From Mycolicibacterium neworleansense (GTDB lineage Bacteria > Actinomycetota > Actinomycetes > Mycobacteriales > Mycobacteriaceae): a DNA stretch of 64,000 nt. Where the stretch lies: the NCBI RefSeq assembly GCF_001245615.1, contig NZ_CWKH01000001.1:2666001-2730000 (forward strand), in the 5' to 3' direction. The translations under genes and the position numbers were made by a program. The notes beneath the pieces are model-generated. The model was not told the DNA's origin. It saw only the letters and a list, made by a program, of their open reading frames with translations, and ran no database searches. Shown piece by piece: positions 17,116-23,240 of this stretch; positions within the stretch are counted from its first letter, which is position 1, and the number at the start of each line of letters is the position of its first letter.

Positions 17116-17449
17116 CCTCCTCGGACTACGGGTACTGGACGCCGGTCACCACCCGGTCGGCACCGTCATCGACGTGCGGCTTCGATTTGGCGGCGACGGC
17201 TCCGACCGCCCGAGCAGCCCCCAAGTTGCCGGCCTGATAATCAGCCCGCGCACCCGCTCGTCATATCTGGGTTACGAACGGACCGGGATCAAGGCCCCCG
17301 CCTTGATCGCTGTCATCGCCGGGTGGCGGCATCGGGGAACTTTCCTGGCGGACTGGGACGATGTGGCCAGGATCGCGTCAGATCACGTCACGCTGCGTGC
17401 CGGCTACAGCCGGCGCTCGCCGGAGCTGCGTGCCACACCACTTCGGTGA
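17102..17449 (+). CDS. PRC-barrel-like protein 2
   Basis: A 115-residue protein that overlaps the preceding gene by 14 bp. It opens with LSNLLGLRVLDAGHHPVGTV, a second PRC-barrel-like DxxxxPVGTVxD pattern, and continues with VAGLIISPRTRSSYLGYER. It is probably the last gene of the operon that starts at 13965. The pair of PRC-barrel proteins after an Nramp-like transporter may form a cytosolic regulatory unit. Its 3' end overlaps the small minus-strand gene at 17388-17561. Confidence 0.65.
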   Translation: MQLSNLLGLRVLDAGHHPVGTVIDVRLRFGGDGSDRPSSPQVAGLIISPRTRSSYLGYERTGIKAPALIAVIAGWRHRGTFLADWDDVARIASDHVTLRAGYSRRSPELRATPLR

Positions 17450-17561
17450 CGGCGTACTCGGCGAGCGCTCGACGCTGCTGTGCCTCGATGGCGTCGGCGA
17501 TCCGCTCGAACATGATCTCCAGTCCGCCCCCGAGAGGTACGGACAGTGCTGGCCCGGCCAT
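17388..17561 (-). CDS. Small hypothetical protein (57 aa)
   Basis: A short frame whose ATG at 17561 is preceded by a strong GAGGTGAGG ribosome-binding site 4 bases upstream. The translation, MAGPALSVPLGGGLEIMFER followed by a helical EAQQRRALAEYAVTEVV segment, has mycobacterial codon use, with G or C at nearly every third position. It ends inside the 3' end of the plus-strand PRC-barrel gene (62 bp overlap). I do not recognise the family. The helical middle could be a small regulatory or membrane-peripheral protein. Existence is inferred from the ribosome-binding site and codon use only. Confidence 0.45.
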   Translation of the reverse strand: MAGPALSVPLGGGLEIMFERIADAIEAQQRRALAEYAVTEVVWHAAPASAGCSRHAA

Positions 17562-17627
17562 TTTCCTCACCTCGACTCCAACAAACGGCTGAATACCCCC
17601 GCAGGTACCGCGACAAACCGGAGAAAC

Positions 17628-17652
17628 GGTTGGAACGGGTGCCGGGGGGTAC
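17628..17652 (+). promoter_or_regulatory. Candidate sigma-F-type promoter for the DUF4383 gene
   Basis: GGTT, 15 bases, GGGTAC, ending 53 bases before the GTG at 17706. The -10 is a perfect GGGTAC; the -35 is one base short of GTTT. Apart from this and the small minus-strand frame, 17562-17705 shows nothing. Confidence 0.4.
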
Positions 17653-17705
17653 ACCACCAGGACGTTGCGCACATGTGTGCGACTTTGTAGAGAAAGGGCT
17701 GTCCC

Positions 17706-18197
17706 GTGGGAACTCCGAATCCAAGAAGCCCCGGCCGCGTCACGAAGTGGACCCCGCTTCAGGCCGGCGCAATGATCGTCGGGGTCCTTTTCCTCATCGT
17801 CGGTGTGCTGGGGTTCATCCCGGGCATCACCACCGGCTACGACGACCTCACCTGGGCCGGTCACCATTCCGAGGCCATGCTGCTCGGGGTGTTCAACGTC
17901 TCGGTGCTGCACAACCTCGTGCACCTGGCATTCGGAGCGGTCGGTGTGATCATGGCCCGCCGAGTGACCACGGCGCGGGCCTATCTGATCGGCGGCGGCC
18001 TGATCTATGCCGTGCTGTGGCTCTACGGCCTGGTCATCGACATCGACAGTGCGGCCAACTTCATTCCGGTCAACACCGCTGACAACTGGCTGCACTTCGG
18101 CTTGGCACTCGTCATGATCGCGATGGGTCTGGTGTTAGGCCGGGTTGCGACGCCCACCAGCGGGTTCGGCACCGGGGCCCCCGGCACGGTCGAGTAG
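17706..18197 (+). CDS. DUF4383 four-helix membrane protein
   Basis: A 163-residue integral membrane protein with four hydrophobic helices. Conserved DUF4383 features are GVLGFIPGITTGYDDLTWAG, SVLHNLVHLAFGAVGV, LWLYGLVIDIDSAANFIPVN and NTADNWLHFGLA. Members are widespread in actinobacteria and often stress-induced; their function is unknown. Start is GTG 17706, behind AGAAAGGG. It is monocistronic: the next gene on the strand has its own promoter-like element. Confidence 0.85.
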   Translation: MGTPNPRSPGRVTKWTPLQAGAMIVGVLFLIVGVLGFIPGITTGYDDLTWAGHHSEAMLLGVFNVSVLHNLVHLAFGAVGVIMARRVTTARAYLIGGGLIYAVLWLYGLVIDIDSAANFIPVNTADNWLHFGLALVMIAMGLVLGRVATPTSGFGTGAPGTVE

Positions 18198-18231
18198 GTC
18201 CGAGAACACGTAATCACGCTGCGACAGAGGC

Positions 18232-18257
18232 GTTTACCGAACGCCTTTGACGGGCAT
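18232..18257 (+). promoter_or_regulatory. Candidate sigma-F-type promoter for the heme-oxygenase-like gene
   Basis: GTTT, 16 bases, GGGCAT, only 12 bases before the ATG at 18270. With a start site ~7 bases after the -10 the transcript would be nearly leaderless, consistent with the lack of a ribosome-binding site before that ATG. Confidence 0.45.
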
Positions 18258-18269
18258 TCCTGATCCGCG

Positions 18270-19289
18270 ATGACGACGCTTCCAGCCCCTTCCCAGCCAG
18301 GTCTCCCATACGCCCATGGGCCGATCTCCCGTGCGGTGATCGAGCGTTTGGGCGAGCGTCCCCCGCACAACCATCTGGAACCGGTCTGGGTGCCGCTGCG
18401 CGACGCCGATCCGTTCGGGCTCGATCTGCAACTGGCCCTCTACGTCTGCTACGAACTCCACTACCAGGGTTTCGCCGGCATCGACCCCGCCTGGGAATGG
18501 AACGCGGGGCTACTCCATCTGCGCGCCCAACTGGAGCGGATCTTCCTGTCAGCGGTCCACCGCGAGGTCGGCGCCATCGCACCCGGGGATACCGCGGAGC
18601 AGGAAATGGCGCGACTGTCGGTTGAACCGGCCGATGGGTTCGGCCCGTCGTACCACCTGCGCGACAAGGGCACCTGGACCCAGATGCGCGAGTACTTCGT
18701 CCACCGGTCGCTGTATCACCTCAAGGAGGGCGATCCACACGCCTGGCTGATCCCGCGCCTGGGCGGCCAGGCGAAAGCATCGTTCGTGGCTGTCGAGTAC
18801 GACGAGTACGGAGCGGGTTCGGGCGCCCGGGTTCACCAGCACCTGTTCGCCGATCTGATGAGAGAAGCCGACCTGGACGACCGCTACCTCGGCTACCTGA
18901 ACACAGTCCCGGCCGAGAGCCTCGCACTGGTCAATCTGATGTCCCTGTTCGGCCTGCACCGGCGACTCCGGGGTGCCGCCGCGGGACATTTCGCGGCCAC
19001 CGAGATCACCTCCTCACCCGGCTCGAAGCGCATGGTGGCGGCATTGGAGCGGCTGGGCGCTCCCGAGGCCTGTGTGCTGTTCTATCGCGAGCACGTCGAA
19101 GCCGACGCGGTGCACGAGCAGGTGGTGCGCCACGACGTGGTGGGCGATCTGGTCAGCCGCGAACCCGAGCTGGACACCGACGTGGTGTTCGGGATTCGGG
19201 CCTTCACGGCGATGGAGGACCGGTTGGCCGACCATCTGATGAAATGCTGGCTGGCCGAACGTAGTTCGCTATGCCGTCCGCTTGCCTGA
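18270..19289 (+). CDS. Heme-oxygenase-like iron-containing redox enzyme
   Basis: A 339-residue protein of the heme-oxygenase-like diiron/iron redox family. Likely metal-ligand segments are in order ELHYQGFAGIDPAWEWN, AVEYDEYGAGSGARVHQHLF and FYREHVEADAVHEQVV. The Glu/His spacing is typical of HDO-type proteins that bind a non-heme diiron site rather than heme. The reaction is unknown. It converges with a CDGSH protein gene and overlaps it by 21 bp; CDGSH and a class I methyltransferase form the opposing operon. The absence of a ribosome-binding site suggests leaderless translation. Confidence 0.8.
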   Translation: MTTLPAPSQPGLPYAHGPISRAVIERLGERPPHNHLEPVWVPLRDADPFGLDLQLALYVCYELHYQGFAGIDPAWEWNAGLLHLRAQLERIFLSAVHREVGAIAPGDTAEQEMARLSVEPADGFGPSYHLRDKGTWTQMREYFVHRSLYHLKEGDPHAWLIPRLGGQAKASFVAVEYDEYGAGSGARVHQHLFADLMREADLDDRYLGYLNTVPAESLALVNLMSLFGLHRRLRGAAAGHFAATEITSSPGSKRMVAALERLGAPEACVLFYREHVEADAVHEQVVRHDVVGDLVSREPELDTDVVFGIRAFTAMEDRLADHLMKCWLAERSSLCRPLA

Positions 19290-19472
19290 CCGCCTGACCT
19301 TGCGGTGGCTGGTGTCGCACAGCGGGTAGGTCTTGGACCGGCGGCACGTACAGATGGCCACCATGAACCGATCCGATTCCACGGTCGTCCCATCGGGTAG
19401 CTCGATGTGCACCGGCCCCTCGACAAGGATCGGTCCGCCTTCGACGATCCGCACGGCCCGCCGCTCGGTCAT
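19269..19472 (-). CDS. CDGSH iron-sulfur protein
   Basis: A 67-residue protein with the CDGSH [2Fe-2S] signature CTCRRSKTYPLCDTSH, giving the expected three-Cys, one-His cluster ligands. The N-terminal half forms the small beta-strand region. Such proteins carry or sense redox equivalents. ATG 19472 overlaps the methyltransferase stop as ATGA. The gene is opposite to the heme-oxygenase-like gene, with overlapping 3' ends. A functional link among iron protein, CDGSH and methyltransferase is inferred from position. Confidence 0.88.
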   Translation of the reverse strand: MTERRAVRIVEGGPILVEGPVHIELPDGTTVESDRFMVAICTCRRSKTYPLCDTSHRKVRRSGKRTA

Positions 19473-20146
19473 GATTTGTCCGCCCGGATGACCACCAGTT
19501 CCTCTTCCGCCCTGGCATGTGTCAACCGCCCGATCTGCCGGAGCCAACGAGCCTGCGAGTGCAGTACCGGGCCGAAGGGAATCCGTTGAGTGACATAGAT
19601 GTCCGCACTGAGGCCGGTCTCACGAAGCAGCTGCACCGAGCGCCGGACATCGGCGAACTCGGACTGCACCAGGAACAGCGAGCCGCCCCGCGCCAGGAGG
19701 GCGCCCGCCGAGCGGCACAGCGGGTCGAGTACCAGCCTGCCGTCCGGGCCACCGTTCCAGGAGGCCATGGGGCCTGCGGCAGGGATCGACGCGGCGTCGA
19801 CATCCGGCGCCACCGGCACGTAGGGCGGATTGCACACCACGACATCGAAGGGTTCGTGTTCCAGCGCCTGAGTCCATGAGCCCAGCCTGGCATCGACAGT
19901 CACCTGCGCAGCCAGTGAGTTGGCCTGCGTGCTACGAACCGCGCACGGTGAAATGTCCAGCGCCGTCACAGCACTCGCGCCCAGATCCGCGGCGGCGACG
20001 GCAACAACTCCGCTCCCGGCGCACAGGTCCACAACTCGGCGGCATGGGACCGTGTTGCTGCGCTCCAGCGCTTCGATCAGCAGCCATGAATCGTGCTGCG
20101 GCCGGTAAACATCCTCGGCGCCAACGGCAATGGTCTCGACGGCCAT
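19469..20146 (-). CDS. Class I SAM methyltransferase, HemK/PrmC-like
   Basis: A 225-residue Rossmann methyltransferase. The SAM loop is VVDLCAGSGVVAVAAADLGA, followed by TALDISPCAV. The catalytic motif VVVCNPPYVPVAPDVD (NPPY) is typical of enzymes that methylate amide or exocyclic nitrogens, such as Gln in release factors, or bases. It lacks the N-terminal substrate domain of true PrmC, so it resembles the HemK2/MTQ2-type short form. The ATG at 20146 follows GGAAGGGAG. A sigma-F-like promoter lies just upstream. Substrate unknown. Confidence 0.8.
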   Translation of the reverse strand: MAVETIAVGAEDVYRPQHDSWLLIEALERSNTVPCRRVVDLCAGSGVVAVAAADLGASAVTALDISPCAVRSTQANSLAAQVTVDARLGSWTQALEHEPFDVVVCNPPYVPVAPDVDAASIPAAGPMASWNGGPDGRLVLDPLCRSAGALLARGGSLFLVQSEFADVRRSVQLLRETGLSADIYVTQRIPFGPVLHSQARWLRQIGRLTHARAEEELVVIRADKS

Positions 20147-20177
20147 CTCGCTCCCTTCCGGAAAGTACCCCTAATCG

Positions 20178-20202
20178 GTACCCACCTGCGCGTTCGGCAA
20201 AC
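20178..20202 (-). promoter_or_regulatory. Candidate sigma-F-type promoter (methyltransferase-CDGSH operon)
   Basis: On the minus strand GTTT (20202-20199), 15 bases, GGGTAC (20183-20178). This is the best match to the mycobacterial sigma-F consensus in the window, 31 bases before the ATG at 20146. Confidence 0.55.
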
Positions 20203-20235
20203 CTCGCTCCCGTAGAACTCGATTCGTCACGTCAC

Positions 20236-20260
20236 GTTTAGCGCCGCCGCGTCCGGGAAA
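20236..20260 (+). promoter_or_regulatory. Candidate sigma-F-type promoter for the CsbD gene
   Basis: GTTT, 15 bases, GGGAAA, about 64 bases before the CsbD ATG at 20325. CsbD proteins are classic general-stress regulon members, which supports the assignment. Confidence 0.5.
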
Positions 20261-20324
20261 TCCATGGGGTGCGTGGAGAAGCCGCGTGGAACAACCAATC
20301 CACTCCAGTAGCGGAAAGGTAAGC

Positions 20325-20567
20325 ATGACCGAGAAGAACTCAGGACCTGAAGAAGGCATCAAGGGCGTCGTCGAGGACGTCAAGGGCAAGGCGAAAGAAG
20401 CTGTCGGCACCGTGACCGGCCGCGAGGACCTCGTGCGCGAGGGCAAAGCCCAGCAGGACAAGGCCGACGCCCAGCAGGACGCGGCCAAGAAGGAGGCCGA
20501 AGCCGAATCGGCCCGGGCGGGAGCAAAGGCCGCCGAGCAACGTGAGCAGGCGAACCAGCGACCGTAG
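20325..20567 (+). CDS. CsbD-family general stress protein
   Basis: An 80-residue hydrophilic protein with the CsbD core KGVVEDVKGKAKEAVGTVTG (about residues 13-32), then an Ala/Glu/Gln-rich helical tail. In Bacillus CsbD is sigma-B controlled; its molecular role is unknown. ATG 20325 follows GGAAAGG. A sigma-F-like promoter precedes it and a strong hairpin terminator follows it, so it is a single-gene transcript. Confidence 0.88.
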   Translation: MTEKNSGPEEGIKGVVEDVKGKAKEAVGTVTGREDLVREGKAQQDKADAQQDAAKKEAEAESARAGAKAAEQREQANQRP

Positions 20568-20583
20568 CCCGGTCCTGATAGAA

Positions 20584-20617
20584 GAGATGGCCCAGTCGAC
20601 GTTGACTGGGCCATCTC
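20584..20617. terminator. Bidirectional hairpin terminator
   Basis: A perfect 14-bp stem, GAGATGGCCCAGTC with its complement, around the 6-base loop gacgtt, located between the convergent CsbD and small membrane protein genes. It lies 16 bases after the CsbD stop and 11 bases after the opposite gene's stop. Only a short T-rich stretch (gtttgt) follows on the plus strand, as is common in mycobacteria. Confidence 0.85.
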
Positions 20618-20628
20618 GTTTGTCCGGG

Positions 20629-20937
20629 TCAGCTGTTGGGCGTTTGCCTGATCACATCGGGATGCTCTGCATACCAACGTTCTTCGATACGACGGACACG
20701 TAGGTGCGCGATCGCGAGCCACAGCCCACCACCGAGCAGGCCCACCGCGGCCAGGATCGCGAGCACTACGCCTACGCCGGTGTTGCCTGTGGCGAACCCG
20801 AACAGGCACGCGACGAACATCACCACACCCAGTCCGATGAGGACCAGTGCGGGCATGTTGCGATTGTCCTTCATCGACTCGCCGGCATGCGGCCTGGTTG
20901 TTCGTGTGTGGTCGACAGGATCGTCGGGACCCTTCAT
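20629..20937 (-). CDS. Small two-helix membrane protein
   Basis: A 102-residue protein from ATG 20937, chosen because AGAGGGAAG lies 6 bases upstream. Residues 1-25 are hydrophilic. Then come two transmembrane helices (about 29-48, PALVLIGLGVVMFVACLFG, and 55-75) and a charged C-terminal tail, VRRIEERWYAEHPDVIRQTP. No family is recognised. It follows the FMN-reductase gene by 26 bp and is likely co-transcribed with it. It is the last gene before the hairpin terminator. Confidence 0.65.
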   Translation of the reverse strand: MKGPDDPVDHTRTTRPHAGESMKDNRNMPALVLIGLGVVMFVACLFGFATGNTGVGVVLAILAAVGLLGGGLWLAIAHLRVRRIEERWYAEHPDVIRQTPNS

Positions 20938-20949
20938 GATTTCTTCCCT

Positions 20950-20975
20950 CTCACTCGTAACGCTCACTCGTAACG
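20950..20975. repeat. 13-bp perfect tandem duplication at a stop codon
   Basis: CTCACTCGTAACG occurs twice in direct succession. The second copy (20963-20975) holds the stop and last codons of the FMN-reductase gene; the first lies just after the stop in gene direction. It looks like a slippage duplication with no effect on the protein. Confidence 0.85.
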
Positions 20976-21581
20976 CGGGTATTGGCCGACCTTGAGCAAT
21001 CCGGCCAGATGTGCCGCGTTGCGGGCTGCCGCGGCGGTGGCCGCGGCAACGGGCTCGGGCACTTCGTCGAGATCGAGATAATCGGTGCCGTGCATGGCCT
21101 CGCCGTTCCAGTACGTACAGCCCTGAGCCGGAATGCTGTAGCCGATGTCGTTGAGCGCCTGAAAGACGTCGGCCACCGTCTTGTGGGCACCGTCCTCGTT
21201 TCCGACGACCGACACCAGCGCCACCTTGCCCGCCACCACTGGGCGACCGGCGTCGTCGGTGTTGGACAGTTCGGCGTCCAGCCGCTCCAGTACGCGCTGC
21301 GCGATGCTCGACGGATGACCGAGCCATACGGGAGTCGACAACAGCAGGATGTCGGCGTCGAGGATCTTCCGGCGGATCTCGGGCCATTGATCGTCGCCGC
21401 CCATGTCGGTTTCGACGCCCGGTTCGATGACGAAGTCGGCGCACCGTAGCGTCTCGGTACCGACCCCGAGCACGCGGAGGTTCTCACAGACCTGATCGGC
21501 GATCAACTCACTGCTGGACTCCGCGGGGCGGCGTTTGAGGCTGCACACCAAAGCCAGCGCGGACAGAGTGGGGGCCGTCAT
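20964..21581 (-). CDS. Flavodoxin-like NAD(P)H-dependent FMN reductase
   Basis: A 205-residue flavodoxin-fold protein. FMN-binding features are the N-terminal LALVCSLKRRPAESSS phosphate loop, LLLSTPVWLGHPSSIAQRVL and ALVSVVGNEDGAHK. This matches NADPH-dependent FMN reductase/WrbA-like proteins that reduce FMN, quinones or nitro compounds. ATG 21581 follows GAGGGGAG. The neighbouring zinc-ribbon gene lies 12 bp upstream on the same strand, giving the operon zinc ribbon - FMN reductase - membrane protein, with a sigma-F-like promoter at 21875-21900. Confidence 0.82.
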   Translation of the reverse strand: MTAPTLSALALVCSLKRRPAESSSELIADQVCENLRVLGVGTETLRCADFVIEPGVETDMGGDDQWPEIRRKILDADILLLSTPVWLGHPSSIAQRVLERLDAELSNTDDAGRPVVAGKVALVSVVGNEDGAHKTVADVFQALNDIGYSIPAQGCTYWNGEAMHGTDYLDLDEVPEPVAAATAAAARNAAHLAGLLKVGQYPRYE

Positions 21582-21593
21582 GGGCTACTCCCC

Positions 21594-21836
21594 TCAGCCG
21601 GCGCGCTGGCGGTCGACAAGCTCAGAATGTCCGGACTCTCGTGCGCAGTGAGCGCAGCAGTACATCGTTTGTGCCGCCTGCACCCCGTGTCCGAGGATCC
21701 GGCAGCCGCAGTGGGCGCACTCAGGGGCGACACGAACCGCCGCACACTCGATGCTGTCGAACGTCTCGGAGTGGCCTTCCCAGCTCACCGTGAACGCTTT
21801 GTCATAGTCGTTGCCACACGTGGCACATGTCGCCAT
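21594..21836 (-). CDS. Small zinc-ribbon protein
   Basis: An 80-residue protein with paired Cys motifs: MATCATCGNDYDKAFTV (CxxC) and CAHCGCRILGHG / YCCAHCARESG. This suggests one or two zinc ribbons. The start is ATG 21836 behind GGGAG. Similar MATCATCGNDYD proteins are annotated only as hypothetical in mycobacteria. It leads a three-gene operon. A stress-related nucleic-acid or protein-binding role is possible but not shown. Confidence 0.7.
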   Translation of the reverse strand: MATCATCGNDYDKAFTVSWEGHSETFDSIECAAVRVAPECAHCGCRILGHGVQAAQTMYCCAHCARESGHSELVDRQRAG

Positions 21837-21874
21837 TGCTCAACTCCCGATCACCTTGCGTCAGCGCCGGGAGA

Positions 21875-21900
21875 TTTCCCTGGAGAGGGCTTGGCTAAAC
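21875..21900 (-). promoter_or_regulatory. Candidate sigma-F-type promoter for the zinc-ribbon operon
   Basis: On the minus strand GTTT (21900-21897), 16 bases, GGGAAA (21880-21875), 38 bases before the ATG at 21836. The -35 half overlaps the last codons of the PAS-ANTAR gene. Same -10 as the CsbD promoter. Confidence 0.45.
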
Positions 21901-22581
21901 CTCCGGGCGGACCCGCAGGTGGGCGGTGAGCAGTAGCCGGTCCAAGATCGCGCGGCTCGGGAGCGTGTCGGTGTAGTCCAGATCCAGAAAGTCTTTGACC
22001 AGCTGCTCGGCCAACACGCGCAGCTTGATGTTGGTTTCCTGCGACCGCCACTTCAGCAGGTCGAAGGCCGCATCCGCACTGATCCGGTAGATCAGCATCA
22101 ACATGCCCTTTGCCTGCTCGATGGCACCGCGGGCCTCCGCGATCTCGGCCACCACCTCGGTGACGGCCTGTTCCTGTGCCTGCGCGATCGATGGTGAGAC
22201 GTCGACGTAGAAGCCGTGAGTTCCGACGATCGCGCCGTTGTCGTCGAAGAGCTGATCCCCGACCACGACGACGTGGTGGACGTCGCCGGCCACATCGATG
22301 ATCCGGTGCCGGGTGCTGAACGCACCCGAGGTCCGCCGAATCTCGAGCAGGGTGGCAGCCACCTGCCCGTAATCCTCGGGGTGCTTGTGGGAGAGCACCA
22401 GCTCGGTCGTCGGGTGGACGGTGCCCGGTTCATACCCGTGCATCCGCTCCACCTGTGGCGACCACTCCCAGCGCTCGTCGGCGAAGTAGAACCGAAACCA
22501 GCCGACGCGCTGCGCCTCGCCACCGGCAAAGGCATGCTCGATCGGCGACTCGGCGTTCCCCGCAGCGGGATCACTCGTCAC
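21895..22581 (-). CDS. PAS-ANTAR RNA-binding regulator
   Basis: A 228-residue two-domain protein. Residues ~20-130 form a PAS fold (RVGWFRFYFADERWEWSPQV, HKHPEDYG, RHRIIDVAGDVHHVVVVGDQ) that probably senses a small ligand or redox state. Residues ~140-200 are an ANTAR domain (ARGAIEQAKGMLMLIYRISA and DAAFDLLKWRSQETN) that binds two-hairpin RNA antiterminators. Start is GTG 22581. It is divergent from the Mrr-like gene. PAS-ANTAR proteins occur in several copies in mycobacteria; the RNA targets are unknown. Confidence 0.88.
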   Translation of the reverse strand: MTSDPAAGNAESPIEHAFAGGEAQRVGWFRFYFADERWEWSPQVERMHGYEPGTVHPTTELVLSHKHPEDYGQVAATLLEIRRTSGAFSTRHRIIDVAGDVHHVVVVGDQLFDDNGAIVGTHGFYVDVSPSIAQAQEQAVTEVVAEIAEARGAIEQAKGMLMLIYRISADAAFDLLKWRSQETNIKLRVLAEQLVKDFLDLDYTDTLPSRAILDRLLLTAHLRVRPEV

Positions 22582-22652
22582 AGATTGAGCCTAACGCGCC
22601 GAGCTGGCTGCGACTCACCTGATTGTCACAGGTGGCGTCTACATTCGGCGCC

Positions 22653-23240
22653 GTGAGACGGCTTCGGATCAAGCTCTTCATCGCAGTGGGCGCGGCGGCG
22701 GGGTTGGCGAGTTACCTGGCCGGGGCCGATGCGGCATGGAGCCTGGCGGTCGGCATCCTGGTTCCGTTGGCGCTGGCGGCCACTCCGCGGTTCCTGGTCG
22801 GCGCGTTCCACGGGGCCAGTACGCCTGGCACCCGTGAGCAGGCGGCGACCGAGATGACCGGGCTGGAATTCGAGGACCACGTGGCCCGTGTCGCCCGGAC
22901 CTGCGGGTTGCCGGTGATCATGACTCCCCTGACCGGGGACTGGGGGGTGGACCTGATCGTGGGGCACCGGCCCAACCGCATTGCCGTGCAATGCAAGCGA
23001 CTGTCACGGCCGGTGGGCGCGGGAGCCGTGCAGGAGGTGGTGGCCGGCGCGCCGATGCAGGACTGCGCCAAGACCATGGTGGTCACCAACAACGAATTCA
23101 CCCCCGCCGCTCGTAAACTCGCCGAACTTCACGGGTGCGAGCTGGTCGGCGGAGCAGAACTGCCCAGGCTCAAGTCGATCCTGCGCCGCGCCGCATCTAC
23201 CGAACCGGTCTGCGATCCATCCGCCGACACCACGCCCTAG
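22653..23240 (+). CDS. Membrane-anchored Mrr-like restriction endonuclease domain protein
   Basis: A protein of 195 residues from GTG 22653. Residues ~7-50 contain two hydrophobic segments, a membrane anchor. Residues ~75-185 are an Mrr_cat/PD-(D/E)XK domain: GLEFEDHVARVARTCG, the catalytic GDWGVDLIV followed by IAVQCKRL (D...QxK), and MVVTNNEFTPAARKLA. No modification methyltransferase lies beside it, so a classical restriction role is unlikely; it may cleave methylated or foreign DNA at the membrane. It ends inside the last codon of lat, a 4-bp convergent overlap. A TTG at 22623 would be a longer alternative start. Confidence 0.78.
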   Translation: MRRLRIKLFIAVGAAAGLASYLAGADAAWSLAVGILVPLALAATPRFLVGAFHGASTPGTREQAATEMTGLEFEDHVARVARTCGLPVIMTPLTGDWGVDLIVGHRPNRIAVQCKRLSRPVGAGAVQEVVAGAPMQDCAKTMVVTNNEFTPAARKLAELHGCELVGGAELPRLKSILRRAASTEPVCDPSADTTP

